Counted from the first letter of the stretch, positions 26,818 through 35,681 are shown. The stretch is 64,000 bases of DNA from Schaalia odontolytica (GCF_009730335.1 NZ_CP046315.1:1984001-2048000), one strand, 5' to 3'. Notes: generated from the letters alone by a model not told the origin. Made by a program: numbers and translations.

Positions 26818-28163
26818 GCGAGAAGGACACCACGACCTCGTCCATGCCGCCCAACTCCGGCGACGCGCAGGTCGAGGCCACGGAGGAGGCCCTCGAGTCG
26901 CGCGGCCAGCTGGGGCGCGACTACCTGTGGAACACGGCGGCTTCCCTCATGTCGAGCCTCGCCGTGGTCATCATGGGCGTGGCGATCATGCGCTCGGGTG
27001 CCACAGATTCCTTTGCACGCGCCCAGTACGGACTGTTCACGCTGGCGCTGGCGATCGGCCAGCAGTACCAGACGGTGGGCCTGTACGAGGTGCGCACCTT
27101 CCACGTGACGGACGTGCGTCGCCGCTTCGACTTCGGCACCTACCTGTCGACACGCCTGCTGACCTGCCTGGTCATGGTCGGCCTCATCGCCTACCACTCG
27201 TGGACCGCGTCGACGAAGGACCCCTACCCCGCGTTCACGGTCATCGCAGCGGTGGCTCTCCTGCGCATCTTCGACGCCTTCGAGGACGTGTATTACTCGG
27301 AGTTCCAGCGCTCGGGTCGCCTCGACATCGCAGGCAAGGCCTGCTTCGCGCGCATTTTCACGACGACGTTCCTGTGGTCGGGCCTCTACTGGTTCACCCA
27401 GGACCTCCTCGTGTCCACGATCATCACCTTCGCGGTCACCTGCGTGGTGCTCGTGGTGGCCTACGGGCTGCCCGCGCGCGGCGTATTCCCGCTTCTCCCC
27501 TCATTCAATCTCCGAGGCATCGCGGGAATCCTGTGGGAGTGCCTGCCCCTGTTCATCGCCGCGTTCCTCAACCAGTACCTGGCGAACGCGCCGCGCTTCG
27601 CGATCCACGCGAGCCTCGGCGACGAGGAGCTGGGTGTCTTCGCGATCATCTACATGCCGGCGGTCGCGATCAACATGCTGTCGCTGTTCGTATTCCGCCC
27701 CCTCCTGACCCGCATGGCGCTGCGGTGGGCGGAGGGTAAGCGTGAGGAGTTCCTGTCGATCGTGCGCAGGGGCCTGCTGACGACCGCAGCAGCGTTCGTC
27801 GTCGTCGCCGCGGTTACCTACGTGATCGGCGCTCCGCTCCTCACCCTCGTGTTCGGCACGGACGTGTCGGGCTACGTCGGCGAGCTCATGGTGCTCGTCC
27901 TTGCGGGCGCACTCAACGCCGCCGGCGTCATCCTCTACTACGCGCTCGCGACGATGCGCCGACTGCGCGCGGTCCTCGTCGCCTACGCGGCGGCCGGCGC
28001 GACGGCCTACCTGATCGCGCCGATGCTCACGATGTCCCACGCCATGATGGGTGCCTCGCTCGCTTATGCCGCCACCATGGGGCTGCTCGCGATCCTCTTC
28101 GTCATCTTCATGCTCATCCCTGCCCCTCGCGCGACCATCGAAACGGAGCCCGTCAATGACTGA
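26814..28163 (+). CDS. Wzx-type lipid-linked oligosaccharide flippase
   Basis: A 449-residue protein with about 12-14 membrane segments. A cytoplasmic polar N-terminus of about 35 residues precedes LGRDYLWNTAASLMSSLAVVIMGVAI, the characteristic first helix of polysaccharide flippases of the MOP superfamily. The start is GTG 26814, overlapping the second licD stop. It moves lipid-linked repeat units across the membrane. In pneumococcus a dedicated flippase (TacF) requires choline on the unit, and this position directly after licD suggests a similar coupling, which is inference. Confidence 0.88.
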   Translation: MSEKDTTTSSMPPNSGDAQVEATEEALESRGQLGRDYLWNTAASLMSSLAVVIMGVAIMRSGATDSFARAQYGLFTLALAIGQQYQTVGLYEVRTFHVTDVRRRFDFGTYLSTRLLTCLVMVGLIAYHSWTASTKDPYPAFTVIAAVALLRIFDAFEDVYYSEFQRSGRLDIAGKACFARIFTTTFLWSGLYWFTQDLLVSTIITFAVTCVVLVVAYGLPARGVFPLLPSFNLRGIAGILWECLPLFIAAFLNQYLANAPRFAIHASLGDEELGVFAIIYMPAVAINMLSLFVFRPLLTRMALRWAEGKREEFLSIVRRGLLTTAAAFVVVAAVTYVIGAPLLTLVFGTDVSGYVGELMVLVLAGALNAAGVILYYALATMRRLRAVLVAYAAAGATAYLIAPMLTMSHAMMGASLAYAATMGLLAILFVIFMLIPAPRATIETEPVND

Positions 28164-29355
28164 TCGCCCCCACTCCCCCGTCAAGGTCGGCATCTTCATG
28201 GAGTTTTTCCTGCCCTACCTGGGCGGGATCGAGCGCTACCAGGATCGTCTCAGCGAGCAGCTGCGCGCCCTGGGCTACGACCTGTTCATCGTCACGTCCC
28301 TGCACGACGAGTCCCTGCCTCGTTTCGAGAACAAAGACGGCCTGCGCATCTACCGCCTGCCAACCAAGGGCCTCTTCAAGCAGCGCTACCCCTTCTTCAA
28401 GCGCGACGAGCGCTTCAAGGAGACGATGGCTGCGGTGGAGGCCGAGAACGCCGACTTCTACATCGTCAACACGCGCTTCCACCTCACCAGCCTGCTCGGC
28501 GCACGCCTCGCACATCGCCTGGGCCGCCCCGTCGCGCTCATCGAGCACGGCACCGCGCACATGAGCGTCGGCAACCCGATGCTGGACTTCTTCGGAGGCA
28601 TTTACGAGCACGGCCTCACCCACTTCGTCAAGAAGCACGTGACCTCCTACTACGGGGTGTCGCGCAACTGCAACAAGTGGCTGCGCCACTTCGGGATCGA
28701 GGCCTCGGGCGTGTGGTACAACGCGGTCACCCCAGAGGATACGGCCGTCGCTGACGACCGCTACGAGCGCGAGTGGCCACGCGGCGGTGCCGACTCCGAA
28801 ATCGTCATCTCCTACGCCGGCCGCCTCATCGCTGAGAAGGGCATCATCGCACTCCTCGACGCCTTCGCACGCCTGCGCGCCGAACTCCCCAACATACCTC
28901 TGCGTCTTGCCGTCGCCGGCTCTGGCCCCATCGAGGACGAGCTTCACGAGCGCTACGGCTCCGACCCCGCCGTGTCCTTCCTGGGCAAACTCGACTTCCC
29001 CGCCGTCATGAGCCTGTACCGACGCTCCGACGTGTTCGTCTACCCGTCCATGTACCCCGAGGGCCTGCCCACCTCGATCCTCGAAGCGGCCCTGGGCGAC
29101 TGCGCGATCGTGGCGACGCCTCGCGGCGGCACCGAAGAGGTCATCACCTCTCCCGCCCTCGGGTGGATCGTGGACGGCCGCACGTCCGCCGAGCTCACCG
29201 ATGCGCTCGTCCCCGCCCTGCGCGAGGCCGTCACCGACCCCGTGCGTCGCGCATCCTGCGCGGCGGCTGTGGGCACGCGCGTGCGCGAGCATTTCACGTG
29301 GCAGTCCGTGGCCCGAGAGGTCGCCTCCGTCATCGACGAGGCCGTGGCGCGCTAG
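28156..29355 (+). CDS. Family-4 glycosyltransferase
   Basis: A 399-residue GT-B enzyme. The N-terminal domain has FMEFFLPYLGGIERYQDRLSEQL, and the second domain has ISYAGRLIAEKGIIALLDAFARL followed by YPSMYPEGLPTSILEAALGDCAIVATPRGGTEE, the GT4 donor site with the conserved glutamates. ATG 28156 overlaps the flippase stop. It closes the lic operon, so it probably builds the unit that receives phosphocholine. No terminator is evident directly after the stop; a GC-rich stretch with a 26-base tandem duplication follows. Confidence 0.9.
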   Translation: MTDRPHSPVKVGIFMEFFLPYLGGIERYQDRLSEQLRALGYDLFIVTSLHDESLPRFENKDGLRIYRLPTKGLFKQRYPFFKRDERFKETMAAVEAENADFYIVNTRFHLTSLLGARLAHRLGRPVALIEHGTAHMSVGNPMLDFFGGIYEHGLTHFVKKHVTSYYGVSRNCNKWLRHFGIEASGVWYNAVTPEDTAVADDRYEREWPRGGADSEIVISYAGRLIAEKGIIALLDAFARLRAELPNIPLRLAVAGSGPIEDELHERYGSDPAVSFLGKLDFPAVMSLYRRSDVFVYPSMYPEGLPTSILEAALGDCAIVATPRGGTEEVITSPALGWIVDGRTSAELTDALVPALREAVTDPVRRASCAAAVGTRVREHFTWQSVAREVASVIDEAVAR

Positions 29356-29365
29356 CTTCCCGCAA

Positions 29366-29417
29366 CCTCCCACCGCCAGACCTCCGTGCGGCCTCCCGCC
29401 GCGAGACCTCCGCGCGG
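29366..29417 (+). repeat. 26-base tandem duplication
   Basis: Two adjacent 26-base copies, beginning CCTCCCACCGCCAGACCTCC and CCTCCCGCCGCGAGACCTCC, differ at three positions. It is a small local duplication of no known function. Confidence 0.6.
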
Positions 29418-29658
29418 CGCGAGGCCTGCCCGCCCGCTCGCCGTCCGCGCCGCGAGCTTCGCTCGGCGCGTCGTCTCGAAGCCCGGCCAGGCCCAGCAGG
29501 CCTCGCGCCACCCTCCAGTCGGGCGGCCACCCACACCACGGCGGCAATCCCCGCAGGCCACGCGTCCCTCTTCCTCTGGCTCCTCCGCCTGCTCCTGCAG
29601 CACATGACAACCGCGGGTAACACGCCTGACGAGATCGGCAAGTAGCCAGGTTCTAAGC

Positions 29659-29775
29659 GGGACAAAACTCTCCCCGCTCAACACATCAGCCGTAGGAACG
29701 GGACAAAACTCTCCCTGCTCGTCATAAAACGCTCATTTTGGCCTGCTTTACGCATACAGGGAGAGTTTTATCCCG
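29659..29775. repeat. Three-copy direct/inverted repeat, GGGACAAAACTCTCCC
   Basis: Copy 1 is at 29659-29679 and copy 2 at 29700-29720, both in the plus orientation and identical but for one base (GGGACAAAACTCTCCCYGCTC). Copy 3 at 29757-29775 is inverted, CAGGGAGAGTTTTATCCCG, and pairs with copy 2 over 18 bases with one mismatch. The spacing leaves a 36-39 base loop, so a long hairpin can form in either strand. Confidence 0.75.
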
Positions 29776-29879
29776 GCATCCTGGTCGCGCATGGGCCACA
29801 CCCAGGATCTGCGATGACCAACCAGGTGCATCTCACTGTAACGAGTCCCATGACGGACACACGCGGATAGGTTATCTTG

Positions 29880-29908
29880 ATCCGGATAGGCTAATGAGTT
29901 ATCCGGAT
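29880..29908. promoter_or_regulatory. Paired ATCCGGAT palindromes
   Basis: Two perfect 8-base palindromes ATCCGGAT at 29880-29887 and 29901-29908 are 21 bases apart, i.e. two helical turns. The same 8-mer occurs at 31746-31753, 33 bases upstream of the MFS transporter start. This geometry suggests binding sites for one dimeric regulator. Confidence 0.45.
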
Positions 29909-30096
29909 GCGCTGAACCACTGTTGCGAGGAGAGCAACGGCACTCATGCACGCCCCGCCACAACCAACCGGCGGTCGAGTCGAGCGAGATGCTTCCCTGT
30001 TGCGGTGTCGTCATCGCCCTTCCTATCCGTTCAACAAACAGGTGTACCTGGTGGGACGGCCTCCCCACCGGACACACGGACGTGAACTATTCGTTC

Positions 30097-31713
30097 TCAG
30101 GAGTAGTCCTTCTGGAACTTCAGTTCCAGTTCCTCCAGCGAGTGGAACTTCGTCTCGGGGACGACCTTCCAGTAGAAGAGGAACGAGAGGAAGTTAATGG
30201 CTGCGAAGATCGCGTACGTACCAGCGCCACCGACGGTCGCCATGAGCGGTGGGAAAACAACGGCTACGAGCGCGTTGGCAAGCCACAGGGTGCCTACCGC
30301 GATACCGAGGGCAGTGCCACGGACAGCGGCCGGGTAGATCTCGGAAACGAGAACCCAGGACACCGTTCCGGACTGCTTGATGAACACGAAGATGCAGACG
30401 ATGCCAAGAACCAGCCAGGGTGCGAAGGTCGGGGCGCCGGAGATATTTCCCTCGCCATCTAGGTAGGGACTGATAAAGACTGCAAACACGGCAGACAGCG
30501 CAGCCAGAGAAATCGTGATGCCGAGCTCCTGATACATGCCCACGTGACGGCGAGCGAATCGGGCGACGAGCCACAGGCCCACGGCGGAACCGATCGCGGA
30601 GATACCACCGGAAACGACGTTCAGGGTGATGGCGTCTTCCATGGGAACGCCGGCAGCGTTGAGGATCTTCGGCGTGTAGTACATGGCCGTGTTGATGCCG
30701 GTCAGCTGGTCGGCGATGCCCAGGACGATACCGATAGAGAGGAGCTTGCGTGCCCACTTCACGGTGAGGATCTGGGACAGCGACCACTTTTCCTGAGCAG
30801 ACTCTGCACGCTGAATATCAAGCATCTCGTTGATCTCGCCAGCGACGTCGTCCTTCTTTTCATCGCGCGCACGCTTGAGGGAGCCGATGGCCTCGACAAT
30901 GCGCAGATTGGCGGCGTACCAGCGCGAGGACTCGGGCACAGTGCGGATACCGATCCACAGGGCGATGGCGGGCAGCGAGCACAGGACGAGCATGTAGCGC
31001 CAGGTCAGACCATTGCCCGTGCCGGCGACATCCGCAATATTGACGGCGGCCTGGACGGTCTCCCACGCGACGGACGTGCCAGCGTGGCCGAGCACGTGCC
31101 CGGATACATCCACGGCATCACCGGTCAAGGTGACAGTGGGACCACCCTGCATGTGAGCGATGACAGCGTTCATAGAGAAGGCCAGGAACTGGCCAAAGAC
31201 GATCATCATCTGATCCGTCGCGACAAGGAAACCACGCAGCCGCTTGGGAGCAGTTTCGCTGAGGAAGACGGGAACCGTCGCGGAAGCGCCACCAACCGCG
31301 AACCCAAGGATGATACGCGCCAGGTAGAGGACCCAGATGTTCGGGGCAATCGCGCAGCCGATGGCGCCAAACAGGAAGATGATGGCGAGCAACGTGATGT
31401 TATGGCGGCGACCAAAGCGGTCGGAGAGGCGTCCGCCGAAGAATGCACCGGCGGCAGCACCGATGCACAGCAGGCCGCCGACCCAGCCTTCTTCGAAGGT
31501 GGTCATGTTCAGACCGCCGGCGCCTCCGGGCATGTACATGTATGGCAGGGCGCCAGCGACAACGCCGGTGTCATAGCCGAAGAGGAGAGAGCCAAGCGTC
31601 GCGATGACAGCAATTGCGCCCAGGGAGCGCTTCGCACCGGAAGCGGGGGTCTTCTCGACGAGCTCGCGCACCCTGTCGGGCGTGTAGTCGTCAATCGTTG
31701 GAGTGTGTGCCAT
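30097..31713 (-). CDS. MFS sugar-porter, probable myo-inositol transporter
   Basis: A 538-residue major-facilitator protein of the sugar-porter family with 12 expected membrane helices. The first helix holds LGSLLFGYDTGVVAGAL, loop 2-3 has GGRLSDRFGRRH, and PESSRWY follows helix 6, all family motifs. Between helices 5 and 6 there is an unusually long polar insertion (HMQGGPTVTLTGDAVDV onward, roughly 45 residues) of unknown role. ATG 31713 has AGGAGA five bases before it. Its position beside the iol genes suggests it imports myo-inositol, though it lies as a separate unit from iolA and could carry another polyol or sugar. No HutC-type operator is visible in front of it; an ATCCGGAT site is. 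Confidence 0.87.
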   Translation of the reverse strand: MAHTPTIDDYTPDRVRELVEKTPASGAKRSLGAIAVIATLGSLLFGYDTGVVAGALPYMYMPGGAGGLNMTTFEEGWVGGLLCIGAAAGAFFGGRLSDRFGRRHNITLLAIIFLFGAIGCAIAPNIWVLYLARIILGFAVGGASATVPVFLSETAPKRLRGFLVATDQMMIVFGQFLAFSMNAVIAHMQGGPTVTLTGDAVDVSGHVLGHAGTSVAWETVQAAVNIADVAGTGNGLTWRYMLVLCSLPAIALWIGIRTVPESSRWYAANLRIVEAIGSLKRARDEKKDDVAGEINEMLDIQRAESAQEKWSLSQILTVKWARKLLSIGIVLGIADQLTGINTAMYYTPKILNAAGVPMEDAITLNVVSGGISAIGSAVGLWLVARFARRHVGMYQELGITISLAALSAVFAVFISPYLDGEGNISGAPTFAPWLVLGIVCIFVFIKQSGTVSWVLVSEIYPAAVRGTALGIAVGTLWLANALVAVVFPPLMATVGGAGTYAIFAAINFLSFLFYWKVVPETKFHSLEELELKFQKDYS

Positions 31714-31745
31714 ATGGTTCTCCTCTGCACTTCCTCGTCGGAGTA

Positions 31746-31753
31746 ATCCGGAT
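31746..31753. promoter_or_regulatory. ATCCGGAT site upstream of the MFS transporter
   Basis: The palindrome lies 33 bases before the transporter ATG, where an operator near the transcription start would be expected. It is identical to the two copies at 29880 and 29901, at the other end of the same gene. Confidence 0.4.
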
Positions 31754-31917
31754 GAACGAGACAGCAGCCATAGCATAATGCCGCACCCGTGTACGCACCG
31801 CTTCCCGGCAGATGTCAGGCGGATGACGGTCGCACCCCTTGAGGATATCAAGGCCGAGGCCGCAGCGAGCACCTCGTCGTCGGGGCACTCAAGCCCACAC
31901 CTATGACTGTATAGAGT

Positions 31918-31948
31918 GGAGGGGTGGGCACAGTGTGCCCACCCCTCC
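31918..31948 (-). terminator. Strong hairpin after iolA
   Basis: A 13-base perfect stem, GGAGGGGTGGGCA (31918-31930) with TGCCCACCCCTCC (31936-31948), lies 19 bases after the iolA stop on the minus strand. No long U-run follows, as is common in high-GC terminators. Confidence 0.75.
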
Positions 31949-31967
31949 TATCAGAGAGTTGTCAGAC

Positions 31968-33470
31968 TCAGCCGTTCGTCGGGAAGTTCATGCCAACGTA
32001 GCCCACCTTCTCACCACGCTTGGGCCAGCGGGTCGTGACAACCTTCGCCTTCGTGTAGAAGCGCACGCCCTCGGGGCCATGGATGTGAGTGTCGCCCAGC
32101 AGCGACTCCTTCCAACCACCGAACGAGTAGTACGCGACCGGAACCGGGATCGGCACGTTGACACCAACCATGCCGGCCTCGACATCGACGACGAAGTGGC
32201 GGGCGGTATCACCGTCGGAGGTGAAGATCGCGGAGCCATTGCCAAACTCGGAGGAGTTGACGATCTCGATGGCTTCCTCGTAGGTGTCGGCGTGCACGAC
32301 GACCAGGACCGGCCCGAAGACCTCTTCGCAATAGACGCTCAGGTTGCGATCCACGCCATCGATGATGGTGGGGGCCAGCCAGAAGCCGTCCGCGTATTCC
32401 TCACCCTCGGGGCGGTAGCCGCGGCCATCGAGGACGATGTTCGCACCCTTCGCCTCAGCCTCGTCGATCCACTTGGTAATGCGCTCCTGGGAGGAGCGGG
32501 TGATGACCGGGCCCATCTCGGAGGCCGGGTCGGTGCCGGGGCCGACGACGATCTTCTCAGCGCGAGCCTTGATCGCGGGCACGAGCTTCTCCTCGACGCC
32601 ACCAACGGTGACGATCACGGGCAGGGCCATGCAGCGCTGGCCGGCCGCGCCGAATGCGCCGGCGCTGATGTGCTGCGCGGCGAACTCGATGTCCGCATCG
32701 GGCATGACGATCGCATGGTTGTTCGCACCACCCAGGGCCTGGACGCGCTTGCCATGGGCCACGCCCGTGTCCTGCACAATGTGGGCGACCGGGGTGGAAC
32801 CAACGAAGGAGATCGCGTCGATGCCGGGGTGGGTGAGGATGTCGGTGACCAGGTGGCGGTCACCGGCGATGACGTTGAACAGGCCGTCGGGCAGGCCGGC
32901 CTCCTTGTAGAGGCGGGCGATGATCAGCGAGGCGCTGGGGACGACCGAGGCGACCTTGAGAATGAAGGCGTTGCCGGTGGCCAGGGCGACCGGGTGCATC
33001 CACATGGGGACCATGGCCGGGAAGTTGAAGGGGCAGATGCCGGCGACGACGCCGACGGGCTGACGCAGGGTGTGCACGTCCACGCCGGTCGAGGCCTGGT
33101 CGGTGAACTCACCCTTGAGGGCGGCGTTGATGCCACACGCAAAGTCGATGGTCTCACGGCCACGAGCGATCTCGCCGAGGGCGTCGCCGTGGGTCTTGCC
33201 GCCCTCACGTACGATGGCGTCGGCGATCTCATCCTGATGCTCGATGACGAGCTGACGGAACTTGAACATGATGTCCACGCGCTTGGCCAGGGCGGTGCGG
33301 CCCCATTCCTTCTGCGCTTCGCGGGCGATCTCGACGACATGGTCGAGGCAATGCTTGTCGGCCAGGGCGAGCTGATCGACGACCTTGCCGGTGGCAGGGT
33401 TTTCGACGCCGATGGTCTTCTCGGAGTGAGCGACATACTCTTCGCCGTTGACCCACAGGTTGATTGTCAT
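31968..33470 (-). CDS. iolA: Methylmalonate-semialdehyde dehydrogenase (CoA-acylating)
   Basis: A 500-residue aldehyde dehydrogenase that converts malonate semialdehyde, the last product of inositol breakdown, to acetyl-CoA. It has PVGVVAGICPFNFPAMVPMWM (NAD domain), the SFVGSTPVAH turn and catalytic Cys280 in GAAGQRCMALPV, the specific MmsA/IolA signature. The start at ATG 33470 (MTINLWVNGE) has AAAGG eight bases upstream. It is transcribed alone on the minus strand, with an iol operator at 33515-33528 just before it and a strong hairpin after it. Confidence 0.95.
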   Translation of the reverse strand: MTINLWVNGEEYVAHSEKTIGVENPATGKVVDQLALADKHCLDHVVEIAREAQKEWGRTALAKRVDIMFKFRQLVIEHQDEIADAIVREGGKTHGDALGEIARGRETIDFACGINAALKGEFTDQASTGVDVHTLRQPVGVVAGICPFNFPAMVPMWMHPVALATGNAFILKVASVVPSASLIIARLYKEAGLPDGLFNVIAGDRHLVTDILTHPGIDAISFVGSTPVAHIVQDTGVAHGKRVQALGGANNHAIVMPDADIEFAAQHISAGAFGAAGQRCMALPVIVTVGGVEEKLVPAIKARAEKIVVGPGTDPASEMGPVITRSSQERITKWIDEAEAKGANIVLDGRGYRPEGEEYADGFWLAPTIIDGVDRNLSVYCEEVFGPVLVVVHADTYEEAIEIVNSSEFGNGSAIFTSDGDTARHFVVDVEAGMVGVNVPIPVPVAYYSFGGWKESLLGDTHIHGPEGVRFYTKAKVVTTRWPKRGEKVGYVGMNFPTNG

Positions 33471-33514
33471 TGGTTTTACCTTTCTTCCCATTCATCCACG
33501 AATGGCGGAACAAC

Positions 33515-33528
33515 TTTGTTAGGACAAA
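33515..33528. promoter_or_regulatory. Iol-regulon operator in front of iolA
   Basis: TTTGTTAGGACAAA, a palindrome with TTTGT/ACAAA arms. Its reverse complement is identical to the 14-mer at 38566-38579 in front of the transaldolase gene. It lies 45 bases upstream of the iolA ATG. Confidence 0.7.
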
Positions 33529-33702
33529 CAATAGCACGTCCCTAAGACTAATGTCGCGACGTCCGAAACATCAGCGCCAACAGGGCCCAGATTGTCCCGT
33601 CTATAGGACACGCCCCCATCGCCAACTCCCCACACCAGCCAACGCGCCGTTTCACAAAACGTTTCACGCCGGGCCTACTGACGCACCAAGGGTATACGCG
33701 AC

Positions 33703-33736
33703 AGGGGCGGCCGCGGACTAATCCAGGGCCGCCCCT
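33703..33736 (-). terminator. Hairpin after iolD
   Basis: A ten-base perfect stem, AGGGGCGGCC (33703-33712) with GGCCGCCCCT (33727-33736), ends 15 bases downstream of the iolD stop on the minus strand. It probably ends the iolCBD transcript. The 230 bases from here to the iolA start region hold the iolA promoter and no gene. Confidence 0.65.
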
Positions 33737-33751
33737 CACGCACTCAGCGCA

Positions 33752-35659
33752 TCACAGGTAGTGGCGCTGCGGCTTGCGATCGTTCTGGTAGTCCTCGTAA
33801 GCACGCTGGGTCGACTCGAGCACGGACACCTCCGAGATCGCCACGTCCCACCAGGAGGATCCGGGCGGGTTGGGGCCCATCAGATCGGTCTCGATGTGAA
33901 TCATGGTCGCACGATCCGAGGCGGCGGCCGCCTTGTATGCCTCCTTGAACTCCTCGATCGTGTGGACCTCGAGCACGTCGATGCCCCACGAGCGAGCGTT
34001 CGCCGCAATGTCCACGCCAGCGATCGTGTCCGTATCCTCCAGGTGCGAGCCGGTCCCACGCTGGCGGTACTTCGTGCCGAAGCGCTGGGAGCCGCGCGAC
34101 TCGGACAGGGCGCCAATCGATGCGAAGCCGTAGTTCTGCAGCAGGACGTAGATGACCTTGATACCCTCCTGGGCGACCGTGGCCAGCTCCATCGGCAGCA
34201 TCTGGTAAGTGCCGTCGCCGACGATCGAGACAACCTCGGACTGCGGACGGGCCAGCTTGACGCCCATGGCGGCCGGGACCTCGTAGCCCATACAGGAGAA
34301 GGCGTACTCGACGTGGTACTGGACGGGGGTCTTCGCCTGCCACAGGGCCTGCAGGTCGCCGGGCATCGAGCCGGCGGCGTTGATGACCACGTCCTCGTCG
34401 CCCATGAGCTCGTTGAGCGCACCGAAGACTTCGGTCTGCGCGGGCAGCGGGGCGTTGCCCACGTGGTAGCACCGCTCCACCTTGGCGGCCCAGGCCTCGC
34501 GCTCGGCGGCGATCTCGGCGGTGTAGGACTCGTCGACGCGGTAGTCGGCCAGGTCCTCGGTCAGAGCGACGAGGGCCTCGCGGGCGTCGGCCACGACCAT
34601 CTCGGCGCTCTGCTTGGCGGCGTCGAAAGGCGTGATGTTGATGTTGACGAAGGAGACGTCGGGGTTCTTGAACTGCGTCTTCGAGGCCGTCGTGAAGTCG
34701 GAGTAGCGCGTGCCCACGCCGATGATCAGGTCGGCCTTGTCTGCGAGGTGGTTGCCCGAGTCGCCGCCGGTTGAACCGACGCCACCCACGGAGCACGGGT
34801 GATCGCAGTTGATGGCGCCCTTACCGGCCTGCGTATCCGCCACCGGGATACCGGTCGCAGCAGCGAACGTGCGCAGCTCCTCCGAGGCCTCGGAGTAGAT
34901 GGTGCCGCCGCCGGCGATGATGAGGGGACGCTTGGCGGCGCGAATCTTGGCGACCGCGCGCTCGAGGGCGGCGCGCTCGACGGGAGGACGGCGCACGTGC
35001 CACACGCGCTTGGCGAAGAACTCGACCGGCCAGTCGTAGGCCTCGGCCTGAACGTCCTGAGGCAGGGCGATCGTGACGGCGCCGGTCTCGGACGGGTCGG
35101 TCAGGACGCGCATGCCGGCCAGCAGCGAGGGAATCAGCTGCTCGGGGCGGTTGATACGGTCGAAGAAGCGCGACACGGGACGGAACGCGTCGTTGACGGT
35201 GACGTCCAGCGAGGTCGGGTCTTCGAGCTGCTGGAGGACCGGGTCCGGGATGCGGGTCGCGAACTGGTCGGAGGGGAAGATGAGGACGGGCAGGCGGTTG
35301 GTCGTCGCCAGGGCTGCACCCGTGACCATGTTGAGCGAGCCGGGGCCGATCGACGCGGTCGTCATCCAGGTCTGCAGACGGTTCGTGGTCTTGGCGAAGG
35401 CCGCGGCGGCGTGGATCGCGCCCTGCTCGTTGCGAGGCATGATGTAGGGCATCGGATTCTCGCCCTCGGCCGGCGCGATCTCGTTCTGCAGGATGGCCTG
35501 ACCGATGCCGGCGACGTTACCGTGTCCGAAGATACCGAAGGCGCCCGCGATGAGGCGGCGCTCGACGCCGTCGCGCTCGGTGTACTGATTGGACAGGAAG
35601 CGAATGATTGCCTGTGCAACCGTCAGGCGCACGGTTCCCTTGTAGGCTTCGTTGCTCAT
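33752..35659 (-). CDS. iolD: 3D-(3,5/4)-trihydroxycyclohexane-1,2-dione hydrolase
   Basis: A 635-residue thiamine-diphosphate enzyme that opens the ring of the inositol-derived dione to 5-deoxyglucuronate. The N-terminal domain contains GAFGIFGHGNVAGIGQAI and MPRNEQGAIHAAAAFAK, with the catalytic glutamate in RNEQG, as usual for IolD. The ThDP/magnesium motif begins SIVGDGTYQMLPMELATV and ends at VLLQNYGF. The length is normal for the family. It follows iolB by 22 bases and is the last gene of iolC-iolB-iolD. Confidence 0.96.
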   Translation of the reverse strand: MSNEAYKGTVRLTVAQAIIRFLSNQYTERDGVERRLIAGAFGIFGHGNVAGIGQAILQNEIAPAEGENPMPYIMPRNEQGAIHAAAAFAKTTNRLQTWMTTASIGPGSLNMVTGAALATTNRLPVLIFPSDQFATRIPDPVLQQLEDPTSLDVTVNDAFRPVSRFFDRINRPEQLIPSLLAGMRVLTDPSETGAVTIALPQDVQAEAYDWPVEFFAKRVWHVRRPPVERAALERAVAKIRAAKRPLIIAGGGTIYSEASEELRTFAAATGIPVADTQAGKGAINCDHPCSVGGVGSTGGDSGNHLADKADLIIGVGTRYSDFTTASKTQFKNPDVSFVNINITPFDAAKQSAEMVVADAREALVALTEDLADYRVDESYTAEIAAEREAWAAKVERCYHVGNAPLPAQTEVFGALNELMGDEDVVINAAGSMPGDLQALWQAKTPVQYHVEYAFSCMGYEVPAAMGVKLARPQSEVVSIVGDGTYQMLPMELATVAQEGIKVIYVLLQNYGFASIGALSESRGSQRFGTKYRQRGTGSHLEDTDTIAGVDIAANARSWGIDVLEVHTIEEFKEAYKAAAASDRATMIHIETDLMGPNPPGSSWWDVAISEVSVLESTQRAYEDYQNDRKPQRHYL

Positions 35660-35681
35660 GGGTGATCCTTTCGGGGCTGTC

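Larger units (their letters stand above)
29356..30096. other. 740-bp non-coding gap with repeats
   Basis: This gap lies between the lic operon and the MFS transporter. The first 290 bases are GC-rich and include a 26-base tandem duplication (29366-29391 and 29392-29417, three differences). After 29650 the base composition drops and three related 18-21 base repeats appear. A pair of ATCCGGAT palindromes lies at 29880 and 29901. Short open frames are present on both strands but have no recognisable family, no good start signals and unusual composition, so I do not call genes. Confidence 0.6.

Noticed and set aside
29163-30085. Several short open frames in the gap at 29.4-30.1 kb
   Set aside because: No family resemblance, no Shine-Dalgarno, odd composition, and they cross repeats.
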